A DNA stretch of 64,000 nucleotides from JBKQVT01 sp963804825. GTDB taxonomy: Bacteria; Planctomycetota; Planctomycetia; Pirellulales; Thermoguttaceae. The notes beneath the pieces are model-generated. The model saw nothing but the letters and a program-made list of their open reading frames with translations. It had not been told where the DNA came from and did no database searches. This document shows positions 27,339-37,571 of this stretch, in pieces. Location: positions 558,001 through 622,000 of the forward strand of contig CAWDRV010000004.1 in the NCBI GenBank assembly GCA_963804825.1, in the 5' to 3' direction. Made by a program: the position numbers and the translations under genes. Numbering within the stretch: the stretch's first letter is position 1; each line of letters starts with the position of its first letter.

Positions 27339-28580
27339 ATGGACGCCGCTCTGCTATTGCTGGCCCTGCTGGGACATACGGCCCTGTGGGTCCATCTGGT
27401 CAATCGCCTCCATGCCCAAAGCGTGCCGCGATGGATCATCCGCTTGGGCACGATCGGCTGCTTCCTCGCCTTGCCCCTGGTGCCCGCGGCGATCGGCGGG
27501 TGGTGCTGGCGGGCCGATCCGGCCGTCCTCGACCGTCTGCGAACAGGCGGGTTTGTCCGCTCGGCCCCGGTCGGCGTGCTGGTTTATCTGTTGCTCTGCT
27601 GCGCCAACGGCGCGGTCGTCGTGCTGCGATGGGGCTGGCGTCACGTTTTCCGCCGGCCATCGGACGTGCTCCGCTCTCACGGCGTCCGCGGCCTCTTGCA
27701 CCGCGACGCCCCGGCGCCGGAGACCGCCGAGCACCCGCACCATTTTCTCGTCCGTCTGCCGGGCAACCAGAGCCTGCACCTGGACCTGACCGAGCGGGAC
27801 GTGGAAGTCCCGCGGCTGCCGCCCGCCTGGGACGGCCTGTCGCTGGTCCACCTCTCCGATTTTCACTTCAACGGCCGCGTCGGCAAATCCTATTTTCAGG
27901 AAATCGTCCGCCTCGCCAACGAGTTGCAGCCGGACCTGGTCATGCTGACCGGCGACCTGGTCGATCGGGCGTGCTGCATCGACTGGATCCCGGACACGCT
28001 CGGACGGCTGACCGCCCGCTATGGCGTCTATTGCGTGCTGGGAAATCATGATAGGGACGCCGGTGCGGAGCGGCTGGGCCGGGCGCTCGAAGAGGCGGGG
28101 CTGTGCTACTTGGGCGGACGCCACGTGCGGATCGAGGTCCGCGGCCTGCCGGCGGTTCTGGCGGGCAACGAGCAGCCTTGGTTGCCGGCGGCCGACCTGG
28201 AGCATTGCCCGCCGCCGCGACGGGGCGGGCCGTTTCGCTTCGCCCTTGCCCATAGCCCCGATCAGCTCGAGTGGGCCCGTTTGCACGACGTCAACCTGCT
28301 CCTGGCGGGCCACACCCACGGCGGCCAGATCCGGTTGCCGCTGGTCGGCCCGATTTTTGTCCCTTGCCTCCGTGGTTTGCGGTATACCGAGGGCGTTTTC
28401 CATGCCCCGCCCACGATCATGCACGTCACCCGCGGCGTCTCCGGCAGCTTCCCGCTCCGCTGGAACTGCACCCGGAAATGGCCCGGTTGGTGCTTCGGGC
28501 GGGACGAGGGGAGAGGGATTAGGGATTGGGGGGACTGTGCCGGGAATCTCGGCGTCCGTATCAATTCGATGGCTGTATAA
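27339..28580 (+). CDS. Membrane-anchored metallophosphoesterase
   Basis: Calcineurin-like phosphoesterase. The N-terminus holds about three membrane segments ('LLLLALLGHTALWVHLV', 'TIGCFLALPLVPAAIGGW', 'APVGVLVYLLLCCANGAVVV'). Metal-binding motifs are 'HLSDFHFNG' (D-x-H), 'MLTGDLVDR' (GD), 'VLGNHDRD' (GNHD), 'ALAHSPDQ' and 'LLAGHTHGGQIRLP' (GHxH). The uninterrupted frame ends at 28580. A one-base change near 28463 would instead give 'PEMARLVLRAGRGERD' and a stop at 28522, the more typical C-terminus. It starts 17 bases after the PAS/GAF regulator stop. Confidence 0.88.
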   Translation: MDAALLLLALLGHTALWVHLVNRLHAQSVPRWIIRLGTIGCFLALPLVPAAIGGWCWRADPAVLDRLRTGGFVRSAPVGVLVYLLLCCANGAVVVLRWGWRHVFRRPSDVLRSHGVRGLLHRDAPAPETAEHPHHFLVRLPGNQSLHLDLTERDVEVPRLPPAWDGLSLVHLSDFHFNGRVGKSYFQEIVRLANELQPDLVMLTGDLVDRACCIDWIPDTLGRLTARYGVYCVLGNHDRDAGAERLGRALEEAGLCYLGGRHVRIEVRGLPAVLAGNEQPWLPAADLEHCPPPRRGGPFRFALAHSPDQLEWARLHDVNLLLAGHTHGGQIRLPLVGPIFVPCLRGLRYTEGVFHAPPTIMHVTRGVSGSFPLRWNCTRKWPGWCFGRDEGRGIRDWGDCAGNLGVRINSMAV

Positions 28581-28604
28581 TTCTTCGGCGCGGTAGTCGC
28601 TCCC

Positions 28605-30455
28605 ATGTCCCAACCCTCTGCCATCCGACTTCCAACAAGCACTCGCCGGCAACGTGCTCGTCTTCGACGGGGCCATGGGGACCGAAATCTACCGGCACCA
28701 CGTCTTCACCAACCGATCGTTCGACGAACTGTGCCTGGCCGATCCCAAGCTCATCCAGGAGATCCATCGGCAATATTGCGACGCCGGGGCCGACGTGCTC
28801 ACGACCAATACGTTCGGCGCCAATCGCGTGGCGCTGGCCAGTTACGGCCTGGCCGAGAAGACCGGCGAGATCAATCGCGCCGGCGCCCGGCTGGCGCGCG
28901 AGGTGGCCCGGCAAGCGGACCGGCCGGTGTTCGTGGCCGGCTCGATCGGGCCGCTGCCGACGCAGCCGCAACACGAGGACGCCGTGGCCGGCATGATCGC
29001 CCAGCAGGCGGCCGCCCTGAGGGAAGGCGGCGCCGATTTCATCATGTTCGAGACGCAGCCGACCCGCCGGGCGCTGGAGCGGTGCGCGTCGGCCATGCGG
29101 CAGTTGCCCGACGTGCCCTTCGTGCTGTCGGTGGCCGTCGCGGGTCCGTGTGAATCGGCGTCGGGAGAGCCGATCCAGCGGATGCTGGCGCCGCTGGCCG
29201 AGAACACGCCCTCGCTGGTGGCCTGGGGAATGAACTGCGGGGGCGGCCCGGACGGGCTGCTCAACGCCGTGGAGGCGGCCGTCGGAATATGCACGCTGCC
29301 GCTGATCGTGCAGCCCAACGCCGGCCTGCCCAGGGAAGTGGAAAACCGCCGCATCTACTTCTGCTCGCCCGAATACCTCGCGACGTATGCCAAGCGGTAC
29401 GTGGACCTGGGGGCGTCGGCGGTGGGCGGCTGCTGCGGCACCACGCCCGAGCATATCCGCGAGATGGTCCGGGCCGTCAAGCCGCTCAGCCGCGCGCGGA
29501 CCAGGCTGCCCGTCACGGCGTCGGCCCCGGCGGCGACGGCGGCGGCGCAGAAGGAGCCGGCGGCCCTGGCCGAGAAATCGCGGCTGGCCGGGCGGCTGGC
29601 TCGCCGCCAATGGGTCAGCACCGTGGAACTGGTCCCGCCGCGCGGGTATGACCTGAGCGCCACGGTGGCCAAGAGCAAGGCGTTGCGCGACCGGGGCGTC
29701 AACGCCATCAACATTCCCGACGGCCCGCGGGCCAGCTCGCGGATCTCGCCGCTGATCACCGCCCAGCGCATTCAGCAGGAGGCCGGGCATCGAAGCCATC
29801 CTGCACTTCTGCTGCCGCGATCGCAACCTCATCGGCATGCAGGCCGACCTGCTGGCCTGCGCGGCTTGCGGAATCCGCAACCTGTTGTTCATCACCGGCG
29901 ATCCGCCCAAGCTGGGCGACTACCCCCATGCCACGGGCGTCTTCGACACCGATTCGATCGGCATGGCGGCCGTGCAGCGGCGGCTGAACTGCGGCATCGA
30001 CCTGGGCGGCCAGGCCATCGAGCCGCAGACGTTCGCCGTGATCGGCGTGGGACTGGATCCGACGGCCCTGGACCAGCAGCGCGAACTGGATCGCTTCCGG
30101 CGGAAGGTGGACGCGGGCGCGGAGTTCGCCATCACGCAGCCGGTCTTCGACCCCGACGCCCTGCTGCGCTTTCTCGACGAAGCCGGGCGGCTGGGCATCC
30201 CCATCCTTGCCGGCGTCTGGCCGCTGGTCAGTTATCGCAACGCCTCGTTCATGCGGAACGAAGTGCCGGGCGTCGTCGTGCCCGACGCCGTGATGGAGCG
30301 GATGGCCTCGGTCACAAGCCGCGAGGACCAGCTTGCCCTGGGCATCGAGATCGCGCGGGAATCGGTGGCGCGGATTCGCGCGGGTCGCCGGCATTCAAGT
30401 GAGCGCGCCGCTTGGCAAGATCGAGATCGCCGCGGCGGTGATCGAAGGCTGGTGA
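28605..30455 (+). CDS. Bifunctional homocysteine S-methyltransferase / methylenetetrahydrofolate reductase
   Basis: The N-terminal half is a zinc homocysteine methyltransferase: 'VLVFDGAMGTEIYRHHVF', Cys in 'WGMNCGGGPDG', and the Cys pair in 'AVGGCCGTTPEH'. The C-terminal half is MTHFR-like ('VELVPPRG', 'CGIRNLLFITGDPPKLGDYP', 'AEFAITQPVFDP'). Frame changes occur near 29785 and 30385, and the reconstructed protein ends 'KIEIAAAVIEGW' at 30455. The start is uncertain: ATG 28605 needs one more shift, while GTG 28654 is in frame but trims the N-terminus. This is the YitJ-type fusion that couples methyl-folate synthesis to methionine metabolism. Confidence 0.88.
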
Positions 30456-30605
30456 TTCCGTCGGTATTTCCCCCTTGCTTGCCCCGGGGGCGGGTTTCCT
30501 TCGTTCTTCAGGATTGCCGCGCCTCGGCCATGGCGTTACAATGGGATCGAAGGCACCCGGAGGGTACCAAGTCCCCGTGAACGGTTGCCGTGGGAGTAGG
30601 AACGC

Positions 30606-32396
30606 ATGGGCGAATCGTTTGACCCATACCTCAAGTGGTTCGGCGTTCCGTTGAAGGATCGCCCGATCCATCATTACCGCTTGCTGGGCATCGAGGTCTT
30701 CGAGTCGGACGTCGAGGTGATCGAGAACGCCGCCGACCAGCGGATGGCGCACTTGAAGCGTTTCGGCACGGGCAAGCATTCCGCGCTGGCCGAGAAGCTG
30801 CTCAACGAGGTCGCTGCCGCCCGCATCTGCCTGCTGAACCCCACGAAGAAGGCGAAATACGACGAGGAGCTGCGCGGACGTCTGGGCGGGCAAGAGTCCG
30901 CCGTGCAATCCGCCGCGGCCTTGCCCGGCGCGACCTTGCCCGGGCCGCCGGCGCCCCCGCCGTTGCCCGAGCCGTTGCCCGAGCCGTCGCCCGAGCCCGC
31001 AAACGACTCGTTCCTCAACCAGTTCGAAACCACGCTGGGCGGTCCGCCGCGGCCGGTCCGTGTTCCGACGAAAAAAACGAAGCCGAAAACGCCTTGGGCC
31101 GTCATCCTCGCGGTCGCCGCGGGACTGGGTGCGGTCGTCGTCATCGTCGTATACACGGCGCCGAAGAATGGCGACGAGGGGTCTTCCGCCAAGCCCATGG
31201 CCGGCGCATCCGGCGTGAGCAGGCCGGAGCGTCATCGACCATCCGGCCAGGGGCCGGAGGACGATTCCAATCGCACGACCGACGGATCGACCGTGCAACC
31301 TTCCGACTGGCAGCGCGGCCGCCAACCGGCGGAAGGAGACGCGGCGCCGTCCGAGGAGACCGAATTCCGTGAATTCCTGGCCGCCGCCAAGGCAGCTTTC
31401 CAACACCACGATCTGGCTTCCGCCCGCGAGAAGATTCGAGAGGCGTTGTATCTAAGACCGACCGACCGAGAGGCGGAGAAGGTCAAGCAGGATGTCGAAC
31501 AGGCGCAGTTCGCCGCGCTGAAGGCGAATGGCCGCAAGGCTTACGACGCGGGAAGACTGGACGACGCCGAGCGATTACTCAACAAGGCCCTGGAATTGCG
31601 AAGCGACCCGGAGCTTCAGGACCTTCGAGACCAGGTTCGAAAGGCCCTCGTCAAGAAAGCCGTCGCATTCCACCTGGAAAACGCGGTGAAAGCGCGCGAG
31701 AACAAGGACTTCCGGCGGGTGGTCGACGAGATGGGTTCGCTCCGGCAAGTCGTTCCCCATGCAACCCTGCCGGCCGACGCACAGCAATTTGCGGACCAGG
31801 TGGCCGCGGATCTCTTCACCGAAGCGGAGCGGTCGTCCGCGAAGCGGCAGTACGCGCAAGCCAAGGAAATGGCGGACCTCGCGATACGCCTGGCCCCGAA
31901 CGACACGAAGCTGAAAAACCTTCGGAAGAAGATCGCGGAACGCGAGAGGAAGCCGGAGACGGTCAACATTTCCGGCGTCTGGGTGCATCCCAAGGGGGCG
32001 GAAATGCAGTTCGAGGACAAGGGCGGCAAGTACATCGAATTCAAAATGCTGAAGTTCCCCCCCAACACCAAGATGGCGTCCTGCGAGGGAAAATGGCTCC
32101 GCAACAATGCCGTGGTCGTTGGACAACTGAACGTGCGGTTCAGCAACGACGTGCGGGGAATCGTCACCAAGGGAGCGGTCAAGGGGAAAATCGAGAGTCC
32201 CGACGTGCTGCTCATCGAGTGGGACGAGACCCGGTGGATCAACTTCAAGAAGATGGAATGGCAGGGGGTGGGAGCGAGCCGATGGACGAAGAAAGCGGCC
32301 GAGCGGGCCAAACCACCCGCCAACCAAGCCAAGAAAGTCGCGGACCCGTCCGCGCCGAGGAAGCCTTCGGACCGTAACCAGGCTCCGAGAAATTAA
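30606..32396 (+). CDS. J-like-domain membrane protein with repeat region
   Basis: 596 residues. The N-terminal about 90 residues ('FDPYLKWFGVPLKDRPIHHY' onward, to 'LNPTKKAKYDEEL') form the planctomycete J-like helical domain also found on kinases. A Pro-rich linker 'PLPEPLPEPSPEP' follows, then one TM helix (about 162-182, 'WAVILAVAAGLGAVVVIVVY'). The periplasmic part has TPR-like helical repeats ('AREKIREALYLRPTDREAEK', 'GRLDDAERLLNKALELRSDP'). The C-terminal domain (about 455-560) is beta-rich, with 'NISGVWVHPKGAEMQF'. The frame is intact. Function unknown; probably an envelope-associated scaffold. Confidence 0.75.
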   Translation: MGESFDPYLKWFGVPLKDRPIHHYRLLGIEVFESDVEVIENAADQRMAHLKRFGTGKHSALAEKLLNEVAAARICLLNPTKKAKYDEELRGRLGGQESAVQSAAALPGATLPGPPAPPPLPEPLPEPSPEPANDSFLNQFETTLGGPPRPVRVPTKKTKPKTPWAVILAVAAGLGAVVVIVVYTAPKNGDEGSSAKPMAGASGVSRPERHRPSGQGPEDDSNRTTDGSTVQPSDWQRGRQPAEGDAAPSEETEFREFLAAAKAAFQHHDLASAREKIREALYLRPTDREAEKVKQDVEQAQFAALKANGRKAYDAGRLDDAERLLNKALELRSDPELQDLRDQVRKALVKKAVAFHLENAVKARENKDFRRVVDEMGSLRQVVPHATLPADAQQFADQVAADLFTEAERSSAKRQYAQAKEMADLAIRLAPNDTKLKNLRKKIAERERKPETVNISGVWVHPKGAEMQFEDKGGKYIEFKMLKFPPNTKMASCEGKWLRNNAVVVGQLNVRFSNDVRGIVTKGAVKGKIESPDVLLIEWDETRWINFKKMEWQGVGASRWTKKAAERAKPPANQAKKVADPSAPRKPSDRNQAPRN

Positions 32397-32429
32397 GGCG
32401 CATCGCGGTTATCTATAGCGTTTTGTTTT

Positions 32430-32489
32430 GGGTGGCACGGGCATCTTGCCCGTGTTTTTTCCAGCACTGGCGAAACGCCAGTGCCACCC
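32430..32489. repeat. GGGTGGCAC/GTGCCACCC hairpin (copy A)
   Basis: Outer arms GGGTGGCAC and GTGCCACCC enclose two inner hairpins. It sits between convergent genes ending at 32396 and 32518, so it may also act as a bidirectional terminator; a T-run occurs between the inner hairpins. Confidence 0.75.
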
Positions 32490-32517
32490 GAAACACTACA
32501 CTTATCTGAAAAATGCT

Positions 32518-33525
32518 CTAGCGATCATCGAGCTTCAGGCCCAAGCGGGCGAGCCAGCGGCCGCGGAGCGGCTTGTCGCCGGTTTTGTCCGCGCCGGCCG
32601 ACTCATCCTGCCCGGGCGTCGGCTGGGCCAACGCACGACACCGGGCGTCGATTTCCGCCTTCTGGCGGGCGATTTGCGCCCGTTCCACCGATATCTCGAT
32701 CTCGGCTTGGCTAAGCTTCTCCCGCCATTGCTCTTGCAGTTGCTTCAGGGTTTCCCGCTCCTGGCGAATCATGCCGTCCTGGTCGAGCGACTGGCCCAGG
32801 GCGGCCGCTCCCGCGGCCACCGACGCCAGAGGGCCGCCCTGAACGGCCAGAAGGCCCTGCAGTTCCGCGACCTCGCGCTGCTTGTCGGCCACGATCCGGT
32901 CGGTGGCGCGGATGACCTGCTCGGTCTTCATGCGTTCCGCGCGCCCTGGTTGGTCGTCATTGCCGGTTTCCGATTCCAGGGCCGCGAGAATGCGGCGTTT
33001 CTCCGCCTCCCAGTCCAAATGGCCGCCCATCGAGACGCGGCCGAACGACCGGGCCTGCGCAAGCTGCCGTTCCAACTCTGCGATCCGAGCCTTGAGCGAT
33101 TCCACTTCGGCGGCCGATTGCTTTTCGCATTCCCCCCGCGCCGCGGCCGTTTCCGCGGCCGTGTCGGTCGCCGTTTCGGTCGCCGTTTCGGTCGCCGTTT
33201 CGGTCGCCGTTTCGGTCGCCGTTTCGGTCGCCGTGTCGGTCGCCGTGTCGGTCGCCGTGTCGGTCGGTTCACGAATTTCGGACAAATCACCGATCAAGTG
33301 TTCGACCTGTTCGAGCAACTGCAACTCGGCCAGGCTCCAGCGCCGCTGTTGCGAGGCAAGGAAGTCTCGCAAGCGGCTCCGTGGCGTTTCGGCCGGCAAC
33401 GAGGCCGACTGGGCCGGAGCATCGGCGCCGGGGTTTGGTGCGGGCACAATGGTCATGCGGATGGTTTGGAGGTCGATGGTGCGTGCGGCCCGCCGGACAT
33501 CCGACGCGCACCGCGCGGTCCTCAC
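32518..33525 (-). CDS. Coiled-coil protein with T-A-T-(D/E) tandem repeats
   Basis: 335 residues from GTG 33525; ATG 33456 ('MTIVPAPN') is an alternative start. Residues about 86-125 are a Thr/Ala/Asp/Glu repeat encoded by nine 12-bp units. The rest is mostly coiled coil ('AEVESLKARIAELERQLAQA', 'ERETLKQLQEQWREKLSQAE'). The C-terminus is basic, 'RGRWLARLGLKLDDR'. No signal peptide or TM was seen, so it is cytosolic. Function unknown. The plus-strand reading at 32428-33609 is its shadow. Confidence 0.65.
   Translation of the reverse strand: MRTARCASDVRRAARTIDLQTIRMTIVPAPNPGADAPAQSASLPAETPRSRLRDFLASQQRRWSLAELQLLEQVEHLIGDLSEIREPTDTATDTATDTATETATETATETATETATETATDTAAETAAARGECEKQSAAEVESLKARIAELERQLAQARSFGRVSMGGHLDWEAEKRRILAALESETGNDDQPGRAERMKTEQVIRATDRIVADKQREVAELQGLLAVQGGPLASVAAGAAALGQSLDQDGMIRQERETLKQLQEQWREKLSQAEIEISVERAQIARQKAEIDARCRALAQPTPGQDESAGADKTGDKPLRGRWLARLGLKLDDR
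33161..33268. repeat. 12-bp minisatellite, nine units
   Basis: Nine consecutive units of GT(T/G)TCGGTCGCC in perfect 12-base register (last unit ends GGT). The array is inside the coiled-coil gene and keeps frame, so unit number could vary without breaking the protein. Confidence 0.95.
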
Positions 33526-33803
33526 GCGTCCCCATCAATGATATATAGGCCACGCCGCAAAAAGGTCAAAATCGTCGTTCGAGCAACCGCACCTTCCCCC
33601 TCTGAATAGGGTTCAGGGGCAATCGTTCCGACCATTTTACCCCATCGTCCCGCATTGCTCGACGAAAACAACGCACAAGTGCGGTAGGGCCCGGAGGAAC
33701 GTTCGATCATGGCCCAGCGACTTATCGCCGGCTCCAAGAGCAATCGACGATGCGTTCGCCCGTCCCCGAGGGACGGCAGAACCTATCCGACTGCCGCGCG
33801 ACG

Positions 33804-34652
33804 CTATGGGCCGGGTAGAAACGTCGGTTGGGTGGTCGAGTCCGGCAGCGACTTCACGCTCCCGTCGAAGAGGGCAACGATGACAACGCCCGCGTGGTTC
33901 GTGACGCCGGACGATCCGGCAAGGTTGGCGGCAGGGGTCTTACCCGTAGCCCAGGTGAATGCCAAGACGTCAACGGGGGTGGTGCCGGTGGTCACACTCG
34001 CGGTGGCGGTGCACCACTGGAGGCTTGTGTTGCCTTGCATTGGCGTGGCTCCGGAATTCTTTTCGCCGAGCATGACGGTCAGCGAGGGCGCGGTGACTTG
34101 CGAACTTGTGCAGTCGGGGTCTGGGGGCACCGCGGCACGGTTTCCGAAGGCGTATATATTGCTCCCGCTGGCATTTTTGGTGTAGTTCACGACGTAGCTG
34201 AGCGGGGAGCACGTGGTGGTCGTGGTGATGCTTGACGCCCAGCCCGTGTCGTCCGGGCACATCAATACACTGATACACGACCCCGTTCCTCCCGATGCGC
34301 TGCGCCAGCCCGTGCTGGGCGTAGCGCCCCAAAGGTCATCTCGCCCGAGGTACGGCAACAAGATCTCGGGCCAAGTCAATTTGACTGCTGCCGTCCCTCC
34401 GGACGAGTCATGCGCCGTGTACGGGTTCATCCAGCCGGGGTAATGCCCCTTGGTTGATTCGTAATGAATGATCGCCAAACTGACCTCGTGTTGGTTGTTG
34501 GTGCACGTTATCTGCCGGGCCCGCTCCCTGGCGCCGTTGATGGCGGGCAGCAGCAAGCCCACGAGGGTGCCGATAATGGCAATGACAACCAGCAGCTCCA
34601 CCAGCGTAAACCCGCTGGGAGCGGACCGCCGAGAACCGATGTGCTTGGACAT
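33804..34652 (-). CDS. DUF1559 prepilin-like protein
   Basis: 282 residues from ATG 34652. The prepilin signal is 'PSGFTLVELLVVIAIIGTLV', followed by 'GLLLPAINGARERARQITCT' and 'NNQHEVSLAIIHYESTKGHY', the DUF1559 hallmark. The central region carries several Cys ('SCISVLMCPDD', 'TCSPLSY', 'DPDCTSS') and the C-terminus has 'NHAGVVIVALFDGSVKSLPD', the usual closing motif. It is processed at the membrane and displayed outside the cell. The frame is intact. It is divergent from a second DUF1559 gene. Confidence 0.9.
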   Translation of the reverse strand: MSKHIGSRRSAPSGFTLVELLVVIAIIGTLVGLLLPAINGARERARQITCTNNQHEVSLAIIHYESTKGHYPGWMNPYTAHDSSGGTAAVKLTWPEILLPYLGRDDLWGATPSTGWRSASGGTGSCISVLMCPDDTGWASSITTTTTCSPLSYVVNYTKNASGSNIYAFGNRAAVPPDPDCTSSQVTAPSLTVMLGEKNSGATPMQGNTSLQWCTATASVTTGTTPVDVLAFTWATGKTPAANLAGSSGVTNHAGVVIVALFDGSVKSLPDSTTQPTFLPGP

Positions 34653-34881
34653 GGGACCCACCTGTTCCGACAAGGAATGCAACGAGTTGCCCTCTACCAG
34701 TATTGTCGCAAAAACCGCCCGAGAATACCAGTCTCGTTCGAGAATTTTTCCCCAGGGGGGGCATTCTTGGCCAAATTCTTGCCGGAAACACTGGATTTCT
34801 TTCCCGAAATCTGAGAGAATGAAGGAGTGGGCCAGTCAAGGGCGAGTCGGAGCACAGTTCTGGCAGAGGCGGAGGTGTCCC

Positions 34882-35791
34882 ATGATCCGGCGGAAGAGCG
34901 AAAAACGCGGCTTTACCCTGGTCGAATTACTCGTGGTCATCACCATCATCGGTATGTTGATGGGGTTGCTGATACCAGCCGTTACGGCGGCCAAAAATCA
35001 GGCCAATCGCGTCAAGTGCGTCAGCAATATGCACCAACTCAGCCTGGCGGCCAAGACCTTTGAGTCCATCCAGCAGCACTATCCGGGCTACCAATCGACG
35101 CTAAGCGGGGGCACTTTTACCGGCACCGGCACTAGCGGTATCACTTGGGCCGTCTGGCTCATGCCCTACCTCGACCATAAGGACGTTCTGGCAGCAGTAC
35201 AAGTTGGGTTCGGGGACGGCCGTGATGGTCCAGACGTTCGTCTGCCCGGCGGATCCACCCACTGCCACGGCGGCCGGCACGGTGATTACCGGTCCGTCGT
35301 CGTACCAGGTTAATGCGTGGGTATTTCAGAACGGAGTGGGCCTGTCGGACGACAGTATCCCCGATGGTACGAGCATGACCCTCATGCTCGCCGAAAACCT
35401 CCAGAATTTTGTGACTTCCAGTGGTAGCGCATGTTCGAAATCCCATAGCTGGGCGACCATGGAAACAACCACGACGTTTGCGCCGTCAACGCCGTTCGTC
35501 ACCAGCTTTGGATATTACAAGGCCAGTTCGGTGGCATTCAACGCCGGCATCACGCCGCCCACGGCCACCAATACTTACCCGTACACGTTCGTCGATAATA
35601 TCGAGTCGAACCACAGCGGTGGCGCGATGACCGCCTTCTGCGATGGTCATACCGCGTTCCTGCGCAATGACATCGGCCCCCAACCCTCCGGCTCCCTCCC
35701 CACCATTTACGGACAGCTCGTGAATCCCAACGATCAGGCTGCAAGTACCCCGCCTCCCCCGCTGGACGAAACGCAGTTCACAGTTTATTGA
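34882..35791 (+). CDS. DUF1559 prepilin-like protein (one apparent frameshift)
   Basis: GGAGG at 34871-34875 precedes the ATG at 34882. The prepilin signal is 'KRGFTLVELLVVITIIGMLM', followed by 'GLLIPAVTAAKNQANRVKCV' and 'SNMHQLSLAAKTFESIQQHY'. The frame changes near 35190. The second part has 'QTFVCPADPP', 'NHSGGAMTAFCDGHTAFLRN' (the closing DUF1559 motif) and ends 'DETQFTVY'. It is followed by a strong terminator at 35842. It is paralogous to and divergent from the gene at 33804. Confidence 0.88.
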
Positions 35792-35841
35792 CGCACTTGG
35801 TCCGCATCCGATCTTTATTGCCGTGAGCTCCCCTCGAATGT

Positions 35842-35866
35842 CCCCCCGACACTCGGGGGGCTTTTC
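35842..35866 (+). terminator. Rho-independent terminator
   Basis: Stem CCCCCCGA-CAC-TCGGGGGG followed by CTTTTCTT, 50 bases after the DUF1559 gene stop. Confidence 0.85.
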
Positions 35867-35966
35867 TTGCGCGTAAGGTTGTGGGCCATTGGCAGGGTGG
35901 GAACATTCCAGCACCATGCGCTGGTTTTGGTGGGAGATCCGCACCCTATCCCGGATTATTCACCGT

Positions 35967-36040
35967 GTGCCACGGCTGTGTCAGCCGTGCTGAGTTGGGT
36001 AAACATCGCCAGTTACGGCACGGCTGACACGGGCACCACG
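35967..36040. repeat. GTGCCAC hairpin (copy B)
   Basis: Left GTGCCACGGCTGTGTCAGCC and right CGGCACGGCTGACACGGGCA arms are inverted, separated by an unrelated loop of about 25 bases. Confidence 0.75.
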
Positions 36041-36259
36041 CTTTTGCGTGGTCCTGGCACGAATTCCTGCCGTCTTCCGCCTGGCTCCGAAGATTCCCCA
36101 GGGAATGGGCAAAGTGCGTGGCAAACTTTGCCGATTATTTCGACAACGCCCTTTGGAGCGACTTTGACGGCCATGCGCAAGGGTTTTTGTCTTGCCTAGC
36201 TTCCCGAAACCAATTCCCCATCGTAAGTTGCCTCAACCCCCACACGCGACGCCATCACC

Positions 36260-37400
36260 ATGACCACCGGTTGCCCATTGCCACGGCTGTCGCGACTGCG
36301 GGCGGACTTGGCCTGCCTGCAGACCGGCCACGGCGTCCACCTCGTCGCCGGCCTCCTCCTCGCCGCGGCGGGCGCCCTGGTCGTCGCCGGCGTGGCGGGC
36401 TGCCACCCGGTCAACGTCCGCGACGACCTGCTCAATCAACCCCTGCCCCCGGCCATGATGCCCCCGAAGGAGCTTGCCAAGGTTTCGCTGCCCACCTATC
36501 GCATCGAGCCGCCCGACGTGTTGGCCCTCGAAATGCTCAGGCTGGTTCCGTTGCCTCCTTATCGGGCGGACGTTTACGACACGTTGCAGATTCACGTCAG
36601 CAACGCCTTGGACAACCAGCCCATCGACAACTATTACATGGTCCAGGCCGAGGGGGTGGTGGACCTGGGTCCGGCCTACGGCAGCGTCCGCGTGGTGGGC
36701 ATGACGTTGGACGAGATGAGGAAGGCGATCGAGGCGAAGCTCGGCCAGACCATCCGCGAGCCGGAGGTTTCGGTGCAACTGGCCAAGGTGTACGCGGTCC
36801 AGCAGTTGTCGGGCCAATACCTGGTCGGTCCCGACGGCAACATCAACTTGCGAAAGTACGGCCTGGTGCACGTGTCGGGCCTGACGGTGACGGAGGCCCG
36901 GCTGGCGATCCAGAGGCACCTGAGCCAGTTCGTCGATTCGCCCGAGTTGTCGGTGGACGTGACGGCCTACAACAGCAAGGTGTACTACGTGATCACGCAA
37001 GGGGCTGGGCTGGGGGACAGCTTGCGGCGGCTTCCCATCACCGGCAACGAGACGGTGCTGGACGCGATCAGCCAGGTGAACGGCCTGTCGCAGATGTCGA
37101 GCACGAAGATGTGGATTGCCCGTCCGTCGCCCGGCAATTATGCGTGCCAGCAGATCATGCCGGTGGACTGGATGGCGGTCACGCAGAGCGGTTCGACGGC
37201 GACGAACTACCAGATATTGCCGGGCGACCGGGTGTACATTGCGCAGGACGAGAATGGTCACGTTGAACAACATGGTTTCGAAGGTGATTTCGCCTTTCGA
37301 GCGGGTGATGGGATTTTTGGGGTTAAGCGGTTCGACGGTGCGCAACCTGGCGACGCAAGGCCGCGCCTACAACCACCCGACCAGCAACCCCAGTTTTTAG
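36260..37400 (+). CDS. Wza-like polysaccharide export lipoprotein
   Basis: Outer-membrane auxiliary protein for capsule or exopolysaccharide export. The N-terminal signal 'LLLAAAGALVVAGVAGC' has a lipobox VAGC at about residue 45-48. The Poly_export domain begins 'PTYRIEPPDVLALEMLRLV'. Two SLBB-like segments follow ('GQYLVGPDGNINLRKYGLVH' and 'VYYVITQGAGLGDSLRRLPI'). Near 37250 the frame changes; the shifted frame gives 'MVTLNNMVSKVISPFERVMG' and ends 'YNHPTSNPSF' at 37400, which matches the family end. No glycosyltransferase or Wzc gene is next to it. Confidence 0.85.
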
Positions 37401-37571
37401 CGTAGGCTGGTACCCCCCACACGGCCCGTTTCTCGCACGTTATGAGTGTTGCTTTCCAGGAAATGAAGCCGTAGAATCTCAAGAGGAGCGAGTGGGGGGC
37501 AGTTTCTTATCGGACTTTTCTGCAATAAGGTGGCGGTGCGGCGTTTCACCGACGGGTGAAGGAGGATACGG

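Larger units (their letters stand above)
35792..36259. other. Intergenic region with terminator and hairpin repeat
   Basis: It holds the terminator at 35842-35866 and the GTGCCAC hairpin family copy at 35967-36040. The remaining DNA shows no supported gene. The promoter of the polysaccharide export gene should lie near 36100-36250, but no clear boxes were seen. Confidence 0.55.

Noticed and set aside
33161..33268. Possible CRISPR array
   Set aside because: Units are 12 bp and contiguous, with no spacers; coding repeat.
32428..33609. Plus-strand ORF with GRR/GRRV repeats
   Set aside because: Antisense shadow of the 12-bp minisatellite and coiled-coil gene.
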